This document shows positions 33,618 to 41,692 of a stretch of DNA of 64,000 bases, piece by piece. The first letter of the stretch is position 1; each line of letters opens with the position of its first letter. Position numbers and translations under genes: made by a program. Location of the stretch: contig PGYA01000021.1 of NCBI GenBank assembly GCA_002839435.1, positions 7,038-71,037 on the forward strand. Reading direction: 5' to 3'. Under the pieces are notes generated by a model that saw only the letters and a program-made list of their open reading frames with translations, did not search any database and was not told where the DNA came from. Source of the stretch: Candidatus Riflebacteria bacterium HGW-Riflebacteria-2. Its GTDB lineage: Bacteria; Muiribacteriota; Ozemobacteria; Ozemobacterales; Ozemobacteraceae.

Positions 33618-34562
33618 ATGAACCTGCTTTTTATAATTGTTGGCGGAATAATAGCGTTTCTTGTAATACTGCTGCTGTTTCCTTCAGGAAGCAAGAGCGA
33701 CATACAGAACCGTCTTGCTGCGTTCGACGAAGGGATGCCGGCAGATTCGGTCGCGACAGTGCAGGAAGCTGAGCTTAACCGACCATTTATCGACCGTGTC
33801 ATCAGGCCTTTTCTCGCTAAGATGGCTGGCAAACGAGACCCTAAGGATCTCAAAAAAGTACAGAAAAGTTCACTCAAAAAAGAACTGGCTCAGGCTGGGT
33901 ATCCTGGTGGACTGACCGTCACCGAATTTGCCGTTATACAGAATCTTTTCCGTGTTATTTTTCCTGCGGCAATAGCTGCCTTCTGTCTTGTCTTCCTGCC
34001 TAAATTGCTCGTCCTGGGAACCGCCGTTGGCGCCATACTTGGCTTTCTTGCCCCTAGACTGTTCGTTCAACGCAGGATAGCCGATCGCCTGCACAAGATT
34101 CAGCGCCAGTTACCTGATGTTCTAGATCTTCTGACCGTTGCAGTTGAGGCTGGTCTTGGTTTTGATGCCGCCTGTGACAAGGTTGTAGAAAAAATGCGCG
34201 GGCCTATTCCAGAAGAATTCAGCCTGACACTGCGCCACATGCGAATGGGACAAGCCCGCCGCGATGCGTTCAAAGGCATGGCTGATCGTGTCGATCACCC
34301 CGACCTCAATGGCTTCGTATCGGCAATCATTCAGGCCGACCAATTAGGTGTTTCGATTGGTCAGGTTCTGCGCATCCAGTCTGAGCAGTTGCGTGACAAA
34401 CGCCGCCAGCGTGCTGAAGAAGAAGCCGCGAAAGCGCCGGTTAAAATGATGATTCCTCTCGTTTTCTTCATCTTTCCGAATGTAGGTATTGTAATCGGTG
34501 CGCCGGCAGCGTTCCAGATCATTGATGAAATGAGCAAAACCAAAATGGGTGGTGGCGAATAA
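33618..34562 (+). CDS. tadC: Tad pilus platform protein TadC
   Basis: A 314-residue inner-membrane F-domain protein: N-terminal helix, central pair of helices (about 105-145), the F domain (QLPDVLDLLTVAVEAGLGFDAA, in part, and SIGQVLRIQSEQLRDKRRQRAEE) and a C-terminal helix pair. The ATG at 33618 has a GAGGAAA site; the longer frame from 33591 overlaps tadB. It ends two bases before the DUF192 gene. Confidence 0.93.
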   Translation: MNLLFIIVGGIIAFLVILLLFPSGSKSDIQNRLAAFDEGMPADSVATVQEAELNRPFIDRVIRPFLAKMAGKRDPKDLKKVQKSSLKKELAQAGYPGGLTVTEFAVIQNLFRVIFPAAIAAFCLVFLPKLLVLGTAVGAILGFLAPRLFVQRRIADRLHKIQRQLPDVLDLLTVAVEAGLGFDAACDKVVEKMRGPIPEEFSLTLRHMRMGQARRDAFKGMADRVDHPDLNGFVSAIIQADQLGVSIGQVLRIQSEQLRDKRRQRAEEEAAKAPVKMMIPLVFFIFPNVGIVIGAPAAFQIIDEMSKTKMGGGE

Positions 34563-34564
34563 AG

Positions 34565-34933
34565 GTGACAATAAACCTTAAAGTAACCAACACGCGAGAT
34601 GAAAGCCTGGTCGCCGACCGGGTAAGGGTTGCTGATTCCTTTTGGCAGCGGTTTCGTGGCATGATGCTGGCACCTGAACCGGCTGATGGTGAAGGGTTGC
34701 TGCTGTCACCCTGTAATTCGATACACATGATGTTCATGCTCTACCCGATCGATGCGATTTTTCTTGATGCCAGCCTTAAAATCAAGGCGCTTTACGAAAA
34801 GTTGCCGCCCTGGATCGGCTTTTCAAGTATACATAAAGATGTGAATTCTGTTCTTGAACTTAAGTCAGGAACTATTAACAAAACAGGCGTCAGGATCGAT
34901 GATATCCTGAGAATGGAGAGGACAGAATGTTAA
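34565..34933 (+). CDS. DUF192 family protein
   Basis: A 122-residue DUF192 protein (FWQRFRGMMLAPEPADGEGLLL; CNSIHMMFMLYPIDAIFLD). The family occurs near Tad and other secretion genes, but its function is not known. No signal peptide is seen, though many members are periplasmic. It starts with GTG directly after tadC with the ribosome site inside the tadC end, so it is translationally coupled to the pilus genes. Confidence 0.85.
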   Translation: MTINLKVTNTRDESLVADRVRVADSFWQRFRGMMLAPEPADGEGLLLSPCNSIHMMFMLYPIDAIFLDASLKIKALYEKLPPWIGFSSIHKDVNSVLELKSGTINKTGVRIDDILRMERTEC

Positions 34934-34974
34934 CTGACTCTGGTAAATCTAGTGCCCTCAAAGGAGATCGAGGC

Positions 34975-36147
34975 ATGCAGGAAAAATATTCCATGTTCAA
35001 ATTTGTTTTCGCCTCACTGGCATGCTGCCTGCTGGCAGCAGCAATGATCACCGGCTGCGGCGGTGGCAACAACCCGTCCGGCCCGGATGGTAGTGCAACG
35101 CCAGCAGCCGCTGTTTATGACAACTTCCCTTCAAATGCAACTGGAAGCGTAACGTTGAACGGACTGCTCGTCGATCTGACGACACAAAACCTTATCACGT
35201 CTACAGATGCCGAAATCTATGTCACGATAGAATACATAGGCACGTCTTACAAAAAGACCGTTGCTGCTGTTGAAAATCGTGCTTTTTCGTTCTTCGAACT
35301 TCCAGAAGGTCAGTATATGATCACGGTTGAAGACAAAGGCGGCGTCTACGACCCGTCGAACCCATTGATTCAGGAATTGTCAGCGGGAAAAGTCAATCTG
35401 ACCATACCACTTTCGCCAAAAACAGGCACTGCAACGACTTCGTCTTTGAATTTCTTTGCAACTGTTCTTGATGGATCTTTAAAAAACCCGATAATGTTTG
35501 CAACTGTAGATGTGACTATTGAAAATGTCAATAACCTGACATTCCAGGCAACGACTCTACAAACAGGTGAATTTTCCCTTCTGGGATTGGCATCCGGTAC
35601 TTATACAGTTAAAATATCTAAAGACGGCTATGTCGATGTATCAAAGACACTAATTATCAGCGATAAAATCATGTTTGGAAACCAGGAAATAGTTGCTGCA
35701 GATATTGCCACTTTCAAAGACGGTGGTGGTACCAGCAGAACCGGCTATTATCTTGGCGAACTGCTCATGTCGCCAAAGTTTACCAACACTGGCGGCCTTG
35801 CCGGAATTCTGCTCGATGCAGATAAAATTCCAATTCCTGCAACAACAAAACTCGACCTGATTTATCTCAAGACCCCCAAAGATCCGGTAGGCCCAGGAAC
35901 CATCATTCCAAATGTCAAACCCAACGTTCTTGGCTATGTTTCGTTCAAGAATCTGCCGGCAGGCGAATATGTTCTGGCTAATGCAAACGACTATGTAACC
36001 CCAACCATAAACTGGACAGCCTCAGCAACCTATGACGCAGATGGCAACATATCTGGATGGGCATTTACTCCGGCCAGCAAGCTGGTTACCCGCATCTGGC
36101 TCGGCGTCACTCCAGGCCTTGTGACTCCGATACCTGAACAGGAATAG
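34975..36147 (+). CDS. Lipoprotein with repeated carboxypeptidase-regulatory-like domains
   Basis: A 390-residue lipoprotein. The lipobox is ITGC, followed by a Gly/Asn/Pro linker. Two or three beta-sandwich domains follow with the regulatory-like signature (AFSFFELPEGQYMITV; TGEFSLLGLASGTYTVKISKDGY; GYVSFKNLPAGEYVLAN). It lacks the CEKG motif of the lipoproteins at 8-13 kb but has the same domain type. Its position at the end of the Tad operon suggests a surface role linked to pili (inference). AAGGAG lies 8 bases before the chosen ATG. Confidence 0.82.
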   Translation: MQEKYSMFKFVFASLACCLLAAAMITGCGGGNNPSGPDGSATPAAAVYDNFPSNATGSVTLNGLLVDLTTQNLITSTDAEIYVTIEYIGTSYKKTVAAVENRAFSFFELPEGQYMITVEDKGGVYDPSNPLIQELSAGKVNLTIPLSPKTGTATTSSLNFFATVLDGSLKNPIMFATVDVTIENVNNLTFQATTLQTGEFSLLGLASGTYTVKISKDGYVDVSKTLIISDKIMFGNQEIVAADIATFKDGGGTSRTGYYLGELLMSPKFTNTGGLAGILLDADKIPIPATTKLDLIYLKTPKDPVGPGTIIPNVKPNVLGYVSFKNLPAGEYVLANANDYVTPTINWTASATYDADGNISGWAFTPASKLVTRIWLGVTPGLVTPIPEQE

Positions 36148-36158
36148 ATAAAATATCT

Positions 36159-36202
36159 GGAATGAACCTGTCTTACCAGGCAGGTTCATTCCTTTTTTTT
36201 TT
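36159..36202 (+). terminator. Rho-independent terminator of the Tad operon
   Basis: A 12-bp perfect stem (36159-36170 with 36181-36192) and a run of ten T. Confidence 0.92.
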
Positions 36203-36251
36203 GTAAACCGAAAAAGAGGATTACCTGAAAGAAAAATTTTCATGCTTTATT

Positions 36252-36271
36252 TGAGCATGGTTTTTGCTTAT
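36252..36271 (+). promoter_or_regulatory. Shared 20-bp element upstream of tadG-like gene
   Basis: TGAGCATGGTTTTTGCTTAT occurs here and, with one change, at 39455-39474 ahead of the TadE genes. It resembles a sigma-54 element (AGCATG, four bases, TTGC) but has only one of the two invariant -24 G residues. ATG follows 40 bp later. Confidence 0.5.
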
Positions 36272-36310
36272 ATTATTAGTGAACGTTTTTTGCCATAAGG
36301 GGGCAACTCC

Positions 36311-38935
36311 ATGTTTAAGAAAAATTTTATGAATTTGCGGCGGGGCGGCGCACTTGTTATGACAGCGCTTTCGGCTATTTTTATGCTGGGCATGACCGCA
36401 CTGGTTACCGATATTGGTTATCTTTATTATAGCCAATCGCATCTGCAGACCGCAGTAAACGCCGGCTGGAAAGCCGGATACGACCGTATGCTCGAACTCG
36501 GTAAAGTCGCGCCGGCTGATAACACTACAGAAGACAAGGCTATCAGGGCTCACATTCTCGATGTAATGGGAGAAAATGGTATCAATGATACTAACACGGT
36601 CATCACGATCTCCTACACTCCGCTGACCCCGAGGAAGTATGAAGGTTATTACCTTAGAGTTGAAGGCACACAGAAAGTAGGGCTATTCTTTGCAAATGTC
36701 ATGAATATAGCAAGTTCTAAAGTCTATGCCATGCGAGAAAACCACCCGAATGACCTGGGTCAGGGGATTGTTCCTCTCGCTATTCCGCATGGAGACATGA
36801 TAGACATGAGTAGAAACGTCTTCGGATTCGATGAATTCGAAGGAAACGAAGGTTTTGTCGAAGGCAAAGAATACGTTCTCAAACTCGGCGCCGGCGGCGT
36901 CGGCCGCGATAAAGAAGCGCCGATCAAAACCGACCCAGATGCAATTGAAGCACAAGAACTCGGAACCTTCATTTACATCCCAATGAAAAACGAGGATCTG
37001 TCATCGCTAGCCCTTATACCGGTTACGAATAAAGCAGGCTATCCTAATGTTAACCAGACCGACACCGGTTTACAAACTGCGTATGGGGCCGTTTATCATT
37101 GTCTAAGAGCTCCCACCAATCCAAATGGCAACGTGCCCGTAAACTGGCTTGTAGGATTTAACGGTGGTGGGTTTCTTCTGTATGACGGCGTTGACCTGAA
37201 GGATTTCCTCGATGATAACGATGTAAACTATCTCGTTCTAAATGACATCGATGCCGACATACTGCTGGCTGCGGCCGCTACCGACACCAAAGTTCTGTAT
37301 AATCGTCCACGAATAGGCATATATTCGAACAGCGGTGCTCCAGGAAACAGTGATATCGCTCAAGCTCTTATAACCGCCCGCATAGTCGATGAAAGCGAAG
37401 TGGACAGTTCAGGTGATGCTTTTGTAGTAAATGATTCAGAGATTGACACAGCAGGACTGGGAAACTTCGACATCCTGCTGATGGCAGACGAAGACATGAC
37501 CGGCTACTGCGGAGGATGTAAAAACACCGAATATGCTTGTCCATACTATTACTTCAACAACTTATTCGGCGACCTGAGCAATAAAAAAGAAGAAGCTGCC
37601 CACAAGATGTGTGAAGAATGCCGAAAGGAATACAATTTTGGCACACTTCAATTTAAAACTGCTACTCCAGGCTTGAACTGTCTAGTTAAAGGCAAGCGCT
37701 GCGCGGAGAGAGAACATATAATAGAAGTTAAGAGCGGTAATCAATGGAAAGAGGAATTGTTCACCTGGGGCGCAGTAAATAACCAGAATGCTCCAGCAAA
37801 TCCTGATCTGATATGTGGATCTTCCACCCAGACACTTTGCTATGATTTTGTAAAAAAGAGTGCGACTCTTGGCGATGTACCGCCATTTTTAACCCAGCCA
37901 TATCTCATTCAACAACTGAAATGGAGAGTCGAAGCCAAGGTTATCGCTCACGTTGTTGGCGGAGGACATCTGTTCGCAAAGGGTTTCGCTGCCGAAACAT
38001 TTGACCTGTCTCGTTGGCAGATGAGCGGCATGACCTCATACGCTGATTGTCTGGTTTTCAATAACATGAGCATACAGGATTTCCCGAAACGCCTGCCTTA
38101 CGTACACTTTACTGATATCAACTGCGCTGCGGCAGGTGCGAATGCAGCCTTCACGCTTTCAGATTTCACCTTTCCCCGCAACCAGAACCATGTGGTTTCT
38201 CCATCTACCAGTATGAGTGAGAACAATGCTTTCAGAAAAGCACTCGTTACAAGTTCTACATATCTAGGATCAGTAGATGCAAATTATGCAAAATACCTGC
38301 AAGGCACAAAAGGAGAAGGTGAATACTGTTACCTCGCCGGTAATGCCGATTCGATTCCTGCAAAGCGTCTTATTCTCAATAACATTCTCTACGCTTCTCT
38401 GAGTGATTCTGCCCAAAAGTATTACTCTATCGGCCGCCAGAAGAGCGGATACGGGCCTATCGATCCCGACAACTATGTTGGCGGCGGTGCCAATGACTAT
38501 CGCGACTACTTCATGTATGGCTTCAACCAGCCGCTACAGCTGTGGGATCGCGTTATCAAAGAAAGCGGTAATATGCGCGGCCCAACCGACCAGGCGGTCG
38601 ATTATCGACTTGACGAGGACTACCCCAGTAGAAGATTCATTATAGTTCCAATAACAGATGTTCCACCTGAAGTAAAGGCGGAACAGCCCTTAATAGACAC
38701 TATCTACGGACTTCAGGGAATCGACCATCCCGATGGTGAGTATACACCAGACCAGGCAAGCTTTACTGCATCAGTTCGCATCATTGGATTTGCAGAATTC
38801 GAGCTTATTGATGCGGAGGATTCAGAAGCTGAAGAACTCGGCTATTATCAGGTAGGGCAGGTGAGAGGTAAGTTCGTACGCTACATTGTCGATCCACGCG
38901 AAGTCGAGGGAATGGATCCTTACGTCACACCATGA
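36311..38935 (+). CDS. Very large TadG-like pilus assembly protein
   Basis: An 874-residue protein. The N-terminus has the Tad pilus-assembly signature (RRGGALVMTALSAIFMLG, membrane helix about 14-35, then DIGYLYYSQSHLQTAVNAGWKAG). TadG proteins are usually 400-600 residues. The extracytoplasmic part has a cysteine cluster at about 399-473 (YCGGCKN, YAC, MCEECRKEY, LNCLVKGKRC) that looks like a metal site or disulfide knot. No von Willebrand domain is obvious. It begins its own transcription unit after a terminator and ends in one. AGGGGG site upstream. Confidence 0.82.
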   Translation: MFKKNFMNLRRGGALVMTALSAIFMLGMTALVTDIGYLYYSQSHLQTAVNAGWKAGYDRMLELGKVAPADNTTEDKAIRAHILDVMGENGINDTNTVITISYTPLTPRKYEGYYLRVEGTQKVGLFFANVMNIASSKVYAMRENHPNDLGQGIVPLAIPHGDMIDMSRNVFGFDEFEGNEGFVEGKEYVLKLGAGGVGRDKEAPIKTDPDAIEAQELGTFIYIPMKNEDLSSLALIPVTNKAGYPNVNQTDTGLQTAYGAVYHCLRAPTNPNGNVPVNWLVGFNGGGFLLYDGVDLKDFLDDNDVNYLVLNDIDADILLAAAATDTKVLYNRPRIGIYSNSGAPGNSDIAQALITARIVDESEVDSSGDAFVVNDSEIDTAGLGNFDILLMADEDMTGYCGGCKNTEYACPYYYFNNLFGDLSNKKEEAAHKMCEECRKEYNFGTLQFKTATPGLNCLVKGKRCAEREHIIEVKSGNQWKEELFTWGAVNNQNAPANPDLICGSSTQTLCYDFVKKSATLGDVPPFLTQPYLIQQLKWRVEAKVIAHVVGGGHLFAKGFAAETFDLSRWQMSGMTSYADCLVFNNMSIQDFPKRLPYVHFTDINCAAAGANAAFTLSDFTFPRNQNHVVSPSTSMSENNAFRKALVTSSTYLGSVDANYAKYLQGTKGEGEYCYLAGNADSIPAKRLILNNILYASLSDSAQKYYSIGRQKSGYGPIDPDNYVGGGANDYRDYFMYGFNQPLQLWDRVIKESGNMRGPTDQAVDYRLDEDYPSRRFIIVPITDVPPEVKAEQPLIDTIYGLQGIDHPDGEYTPDQASFTASVRIIGFAEFELIDAEDSEAEELGYYQVGQVRGKFVRYIVDPREVEGMDPYVTP

Positions 38936-38997
38936 TCATAATTTAGAGATATAAATAGATAGTCCTGAACAACCAACCAAAGGGGAGACCCTTTATC

Positions 38998-39023
38998 AAG
39001 CGCCCTCCGGGCGCTTTTTATTT
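38998..39023 (+). terminator. Rho-independent terminator
   Basis: AAGCGCCC, a 3-nt loop and GGGCGCTT, followed by a T-rich run; 60 bp after the TadG-like stop codon. Confidence 0.88.
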
Positions 39024-39187
39024 TGTGGTCGCACCTTCTATCAGGTATTTCTCCTGCATCTAACAGGCAAACCTGTCAGATTTTGGGGTAATTCTACCTC
39101 GCATCGGGGTATTTTTCCCATCCATATTTATAAATCAGTATCGGAATCGCCATGGCCGCAGTCTGCTTAAACTTCTCAAAAATTTTG

Positions 39188-39225
39188 AGATTGCTTCGTT
39201 GGGCTGAAGCCCTCCTCGCAATGAC
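39188..39225 (-). repeat. 38-bp dispersed intergenic repeat, copy B
   Basis: Reads AGATTGCTTCG at one end and TCGCAATGAC at the other; its reverse complement matches 11204-11241 at 31 of 38 bases. Confidence 0.75.
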
Positions 39226-39297
39226 CGGTTAAATCGGTATCGGTATTGACCGGCCTGCTCGACTAAATGATCTGTGAAATCTGCGGATAAGATTTCT

Positions 39298-39350
39298 GGC
39301 GATTACGAGAACGATCATGATCATGATCATGAGCATGAAAACGAGAAAGA
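39298..39350. repeat. GATTACGAG / ATGATC simple-repeat tract
   Basis: GATTACGAGAACGATC is followed by tandem, self-complementary ATGATC units and GAGCATGAAAACGAG. Related to the tract at 6729-6770. Confidence 0.6.
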
Positions 39351-39495
39351 TAATTGATAGAGATGGCATCTACAACTAGAATAAAGTTTTCATTTGCAAT
39401 GAAAATCTCTGTTGATTTGTTGTATATTTTGTATAAAATGATAGACTTATAGTGTGAGCATGATTTTTGCTTATGTATAAGCAGGGGGAATAAAT

Positions 39496-39933
39496 ATGTA
39501 CAAACGCAGAAAAAGAAAGGGTCAGGCAATAGTAGAGTTTGCCATGGTATTTCCGTTCTTTCTGCTGATCGTTGTTGGCGGCATAATCGACTTCGGCTTT
39601 GCATTCTACAACTATCAGACGCTGCAACAGATCGCGAATGACACAGCGCAGTGGGCTGCTGAATCGCTCAAAGACGATACCGATATAACCGCAATAACTG
39701 AATATGCCAACAGTCAGCGCCCAAGCTGGTGGACAGGTGCCTTCACAGTAAACACACCAATCTGGACAGACCTCACAACCAGTGGCAGACTGATAAACAT
39801 TTCGGTATCTTACACCTCTCCGGCCTATACCCCGTTTTACCAGACCATGTTCAGCGCAGCAACCGGCAACAACGGCATTCAGCTGGCTACAACGGCCTCA
39901 TACAAAAGACTTACCCAGCTGAAACGCTATTAA
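39496..39933 (+). CDS. tadE: TadE-like pseudopilin
   Basis: A 145-residue TadE-family protein. After a basic leader (MYKRRKRKGQ) comes the TadE motif AIVEFAMVFPFFLLIVVGGIIDFG, with the conserved Glu five residues after the likely cleavage point, then a small extracellular domain. TadE proteins are processed by the prepilin peptidase and act as minor pilins. GGGGGAA site before the ATG. Followed 12 bp later by a second member. Confidence 0.9.
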   Translation: MYKRRKRKGQAIVEFAMVFPFFLLIVVGGIIDFGFAFYNYQTLQQIANDTAQWAAESLKDDTDITAITEYANSQRPSWWTGAFTVNTPIWTDLTTSGRLINISVSYTSPAYTPFYQTMFSAATGNNGIQLATTASYKRLTQLKRY

Positions 39934-39945
39934 CAGGAGATTCAT

Positions 39946-40446
39946 ATGAGAAAGCAGGAGAAAAAAGGCCAGGCTCTGGTTGAAATGGCTTTGGTGCTGC
40001 CTCTCTTCATATTCGTCATAATAGGGATATTCGATTTTGGCAGGGTTCTCCACTGCTGGGGAACCCTTAACTACCAGTGCGTACGAGCAGCCAGGGTATC
40101 AACCAGGCGCATCAACCCGCTGCTCACAGGCAGTGCCATGATTCCGTCCGCCTTCCCTACCCTTACTGAGACGGCGACGACATTCAACCAGTATCGCTCT
40201 CCGATGATGACAGCCACAAACTATCTTGATCAGAATGCCGCAACTTACACTGATGAGGATGGAAACACAATTGCAGTTCCAGTTCTGTTCTCTCATTCAG
40301 GTATCGGCACAGCTTCGCCTACAGTTGAAATTCGGGCAGCATACAAGTTGGACATGATTACTCCACTTATCGGGACCTTGGTAGGCGGCGAAAACAGTCC
40401 CGGTGCAATCACAATTCACGCTTATGCCAGTGAATCCAAAGAATAG
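39946..40446 (+). CDS. TadE/TadF-like pseudopilin
   Basis: A 166-residue TadE-family protein with leader MRKQEKKGQ and the motif ALVEMALVLPLFIFVIIGIFDFGR. A paralogue of the preceding gene, with a slightly larger extracellular domain. AGGAG lies before the ATG. With the previous gene it forms a two-gene unit that ends at a strong terminator. Confidence 0.9.
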   Translation: MRKQEKKGQALVEMALVLPLFIFVIIGIFDFGRVLHCWGTLNYQCVRAARVSTRRINPLLTGSAMIPSAFPTLTETATTFNQYRSPMMTATNYLDQNAATYTDEDGNTIAVPVLFSHSGIGTASPTVEIRAAYKLDMITPLIGTLVGGENSPGAITIHAYASESKE

Positions 40447-40456
40447 ATTTTTCGAG

Positions 40457-40493
40457 AAAAAGCGGCTGTTCAACATGAACAGCCGCTTTTTTA
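40457..40493. terminator. Bidirectional terminator between tadE genes and ridA
   Basis: A 16-bp perfect stem (40457-40472 with 40476-40491) with loop ACA and A and T runs on each side. Confidence 0.92.
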
Positions 40494-40517
40494 TTTTACT
40501 CTCTATGACCGTAAATA

Positions 40518-40901
40518 TTACTCAGTCAGGGCTATGGCTTCGATTTCTACGAGGCAGTCGAGCGGCAGCTTGGCTACCTGCACACATGAGCGTGCTGGCG
40601 GTTCTGATTTGAAACGGGCGCCGTATATTTCGTTAACCTTGGCGAAATGAGCGAGATCCTTTAAGAAGATAGTACACTTGATGACCTTTGAAAAGTCGGC
40701 ACCGCCGGCTTTTAGAACGGCTTCGAGATTCTTCATGACCTGTTCAGCCTGACCTTCAATATCGGTCGCCTCGATTTTGCCGGTTTCGGGCACGATCGGA
40801 ACCTGGCCTGAGGTAAAGAGCATGCCGTTGATTTTGACCGCCTGCGAATAAGGGCCAATGGCGGCCGGCGCCTTGTCGGTGCTGATAATCTGTCTTTTCA
40901 T
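40518..40901 (-). CDS. ridA: RidA family reactive intermediate deaminase
   Basis: Hydrolyses reactive enamines and imines made by PLP enzymes. The 127-residue protein is typical: STDKAPAAIGPYSQAV, FTSGQVPIVPETG, QAEQVMKNLEAVLKAGG, PARSCVQVAKLPLDCLVEIEAIA, with the arginine (PPARSCV) that binds the carboxylate. Start chosen at 40901 because GGAGG of the preceding codons serves as its ribosome site; the longer frame starting at 40916 overlaps that site. Confidence 0.95.
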   Translation of the reverse strand: MKRQIISTDKAPAAIGPYSQAVKINGMLFTSGQVPIVPETGKIEATDIEGQAEQVMKNLEAVLKAGGADFSKVIKCTIFLKDLAHFAKVNEIYGARFKSEPPARSCVQVAKLPLDCLVEIEAIALTE

Positions 40902-41055
40902 ACATTCCTCCATCATAGCTTGAATTTAATAACAGGGTAATTATCTACCTCTACAGCTTCGAGGTCAACCGGTTGATTTTTTCAAAGATTGTTATAAATT
41001 CATCAACAGCTGACGATACTTTGTGAGATTCTGACGCGCATATTTTTGCGGGTTA

Positions 41056-41085
41056 TTGCATTTATGCGTTTAGAAAGGGTAGAAT
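41056..41085 (+). promoter_or_regulatory. Probable sigma-70 promoter
   Basis: TTGCAT (41056-41061), 18-base spacer, TAGAAT (41080-41085); 25 bp before the ATG at 41111. Confidence 0.55.
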
Positions 41086-41110
41086 AATACCGTGATCAAA
41101 GGAGTTACGA

Positions 41111-41671
41111 ATGAGGAACACAGCTGACAGACTGTTGCTGGCAATAATGCTGGCAGCCATTTTCGGCACGTTGGCGCAGCTACAACCAGTGCAGGCTGCC
41201 CAGGAAATTAAGGAAACCTTCATGCTGTCAGGTTTCCTTGGCGACAACTACGAATACATGAAACAGGTACTGCGCCACTCTCAGGAAATGCAGCACCAGG
41301 CCAGACCCTTTACCGTAAAACGTCATCGTGAGCGCTTCCGCTTTGAACCCGGCGACAAACATGCCCGTGAAATCATGGTCCTCTCGCGCAAGATGGTATC
41401 GCGCTTCAAACTCATCAATGGCCTGCTCTATCACACCGAGATTCCGAACCGAGAACAGCTTTACAGCCAGATTCTCGAAACCGTCGAAAGTATGGTTACC
41501 TTCAGCAAACGCGCGATAAGAGCCAACAAGGATTACAACTACGCACTCTATCTCGCCTCGGCCCAGGGCATCGAGAAAGAAGTATTCATGATCAATGAAC
41601 TGCTCAACAGCCTCGAGCGCTCAATAAATGCCAATATAATTGAAACCGACGCCCTCAAGGAAAACCTTTAA
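41111..41671 (+). CDS. Secreted protein of unknown function
   Basis: A 186-residue protein with a Sec signal peptide (helix about 8-22, likely cut after VQA, residue 29). The rest is predicted to be mostly alpha-helical and rich in Glu, Arg and Met (NYEYMKQVLRHSQEMQHQ; REIMVLSRKMVSRFKLINGLLY). I recognise no family. AAAGGAG lies upstream. It is 21 bp from the TPR gene and probably works with it in the cell envelope. Confidence 0.75.
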   Translation: MRNTADRLLLAIMLAAIFGTLAQLQPVQAAQEIKETFMLSGFLGDNYEYMKQVLRHSQEMQHQARPFTVKRHRERFRFEPGDKHAREIMVLSRKMVSRFKLINGLLYHTEIPNREQLYSQILETVESMVTFSKRAIRANKDYNYALYLASAQGIEKEVFMINELLNSLERSINANIIETDALKENL

Positions 41672-41692
41672 GCGTCTTAAGGAAAGAGAAAC

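Larger units (their letters stand above)
38936..39495. other. 560-bp spacer with terminator and several repeats
   Basis: Contains the tadG terminator (38998-39023), a dispersed 38-bp repeat (39188-39225), GGTATC repeats (39235-39250), an AAATCTGCGG repeat (39265-39285), a GATTACGAG/ATGATC repeat tract (39298-39350) and the 20-bp element before tadE. I searched it for a small Flp pilin gene and saw none. Confidence 0.6.

Noticed and set aside
36252..36271. Definite sigma-54 promoter
   Set aside because: One of the two invariant -24 guanines is missing, so it is reported only as a shared element of unknown type.
39298..39350. Origin or partition-site iterons
   Set aside because: The ATGATC repeats are short and imperfect, and no dnaA, parA-parB pair or DnaA boxes lie near.
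38936..39495. Small Flp pilin gene hidden in the gap
   Set aside because: No short frame has a basic leader, cleavage motif and hydrophobic helix; the region is repeats and regulatory sequence.
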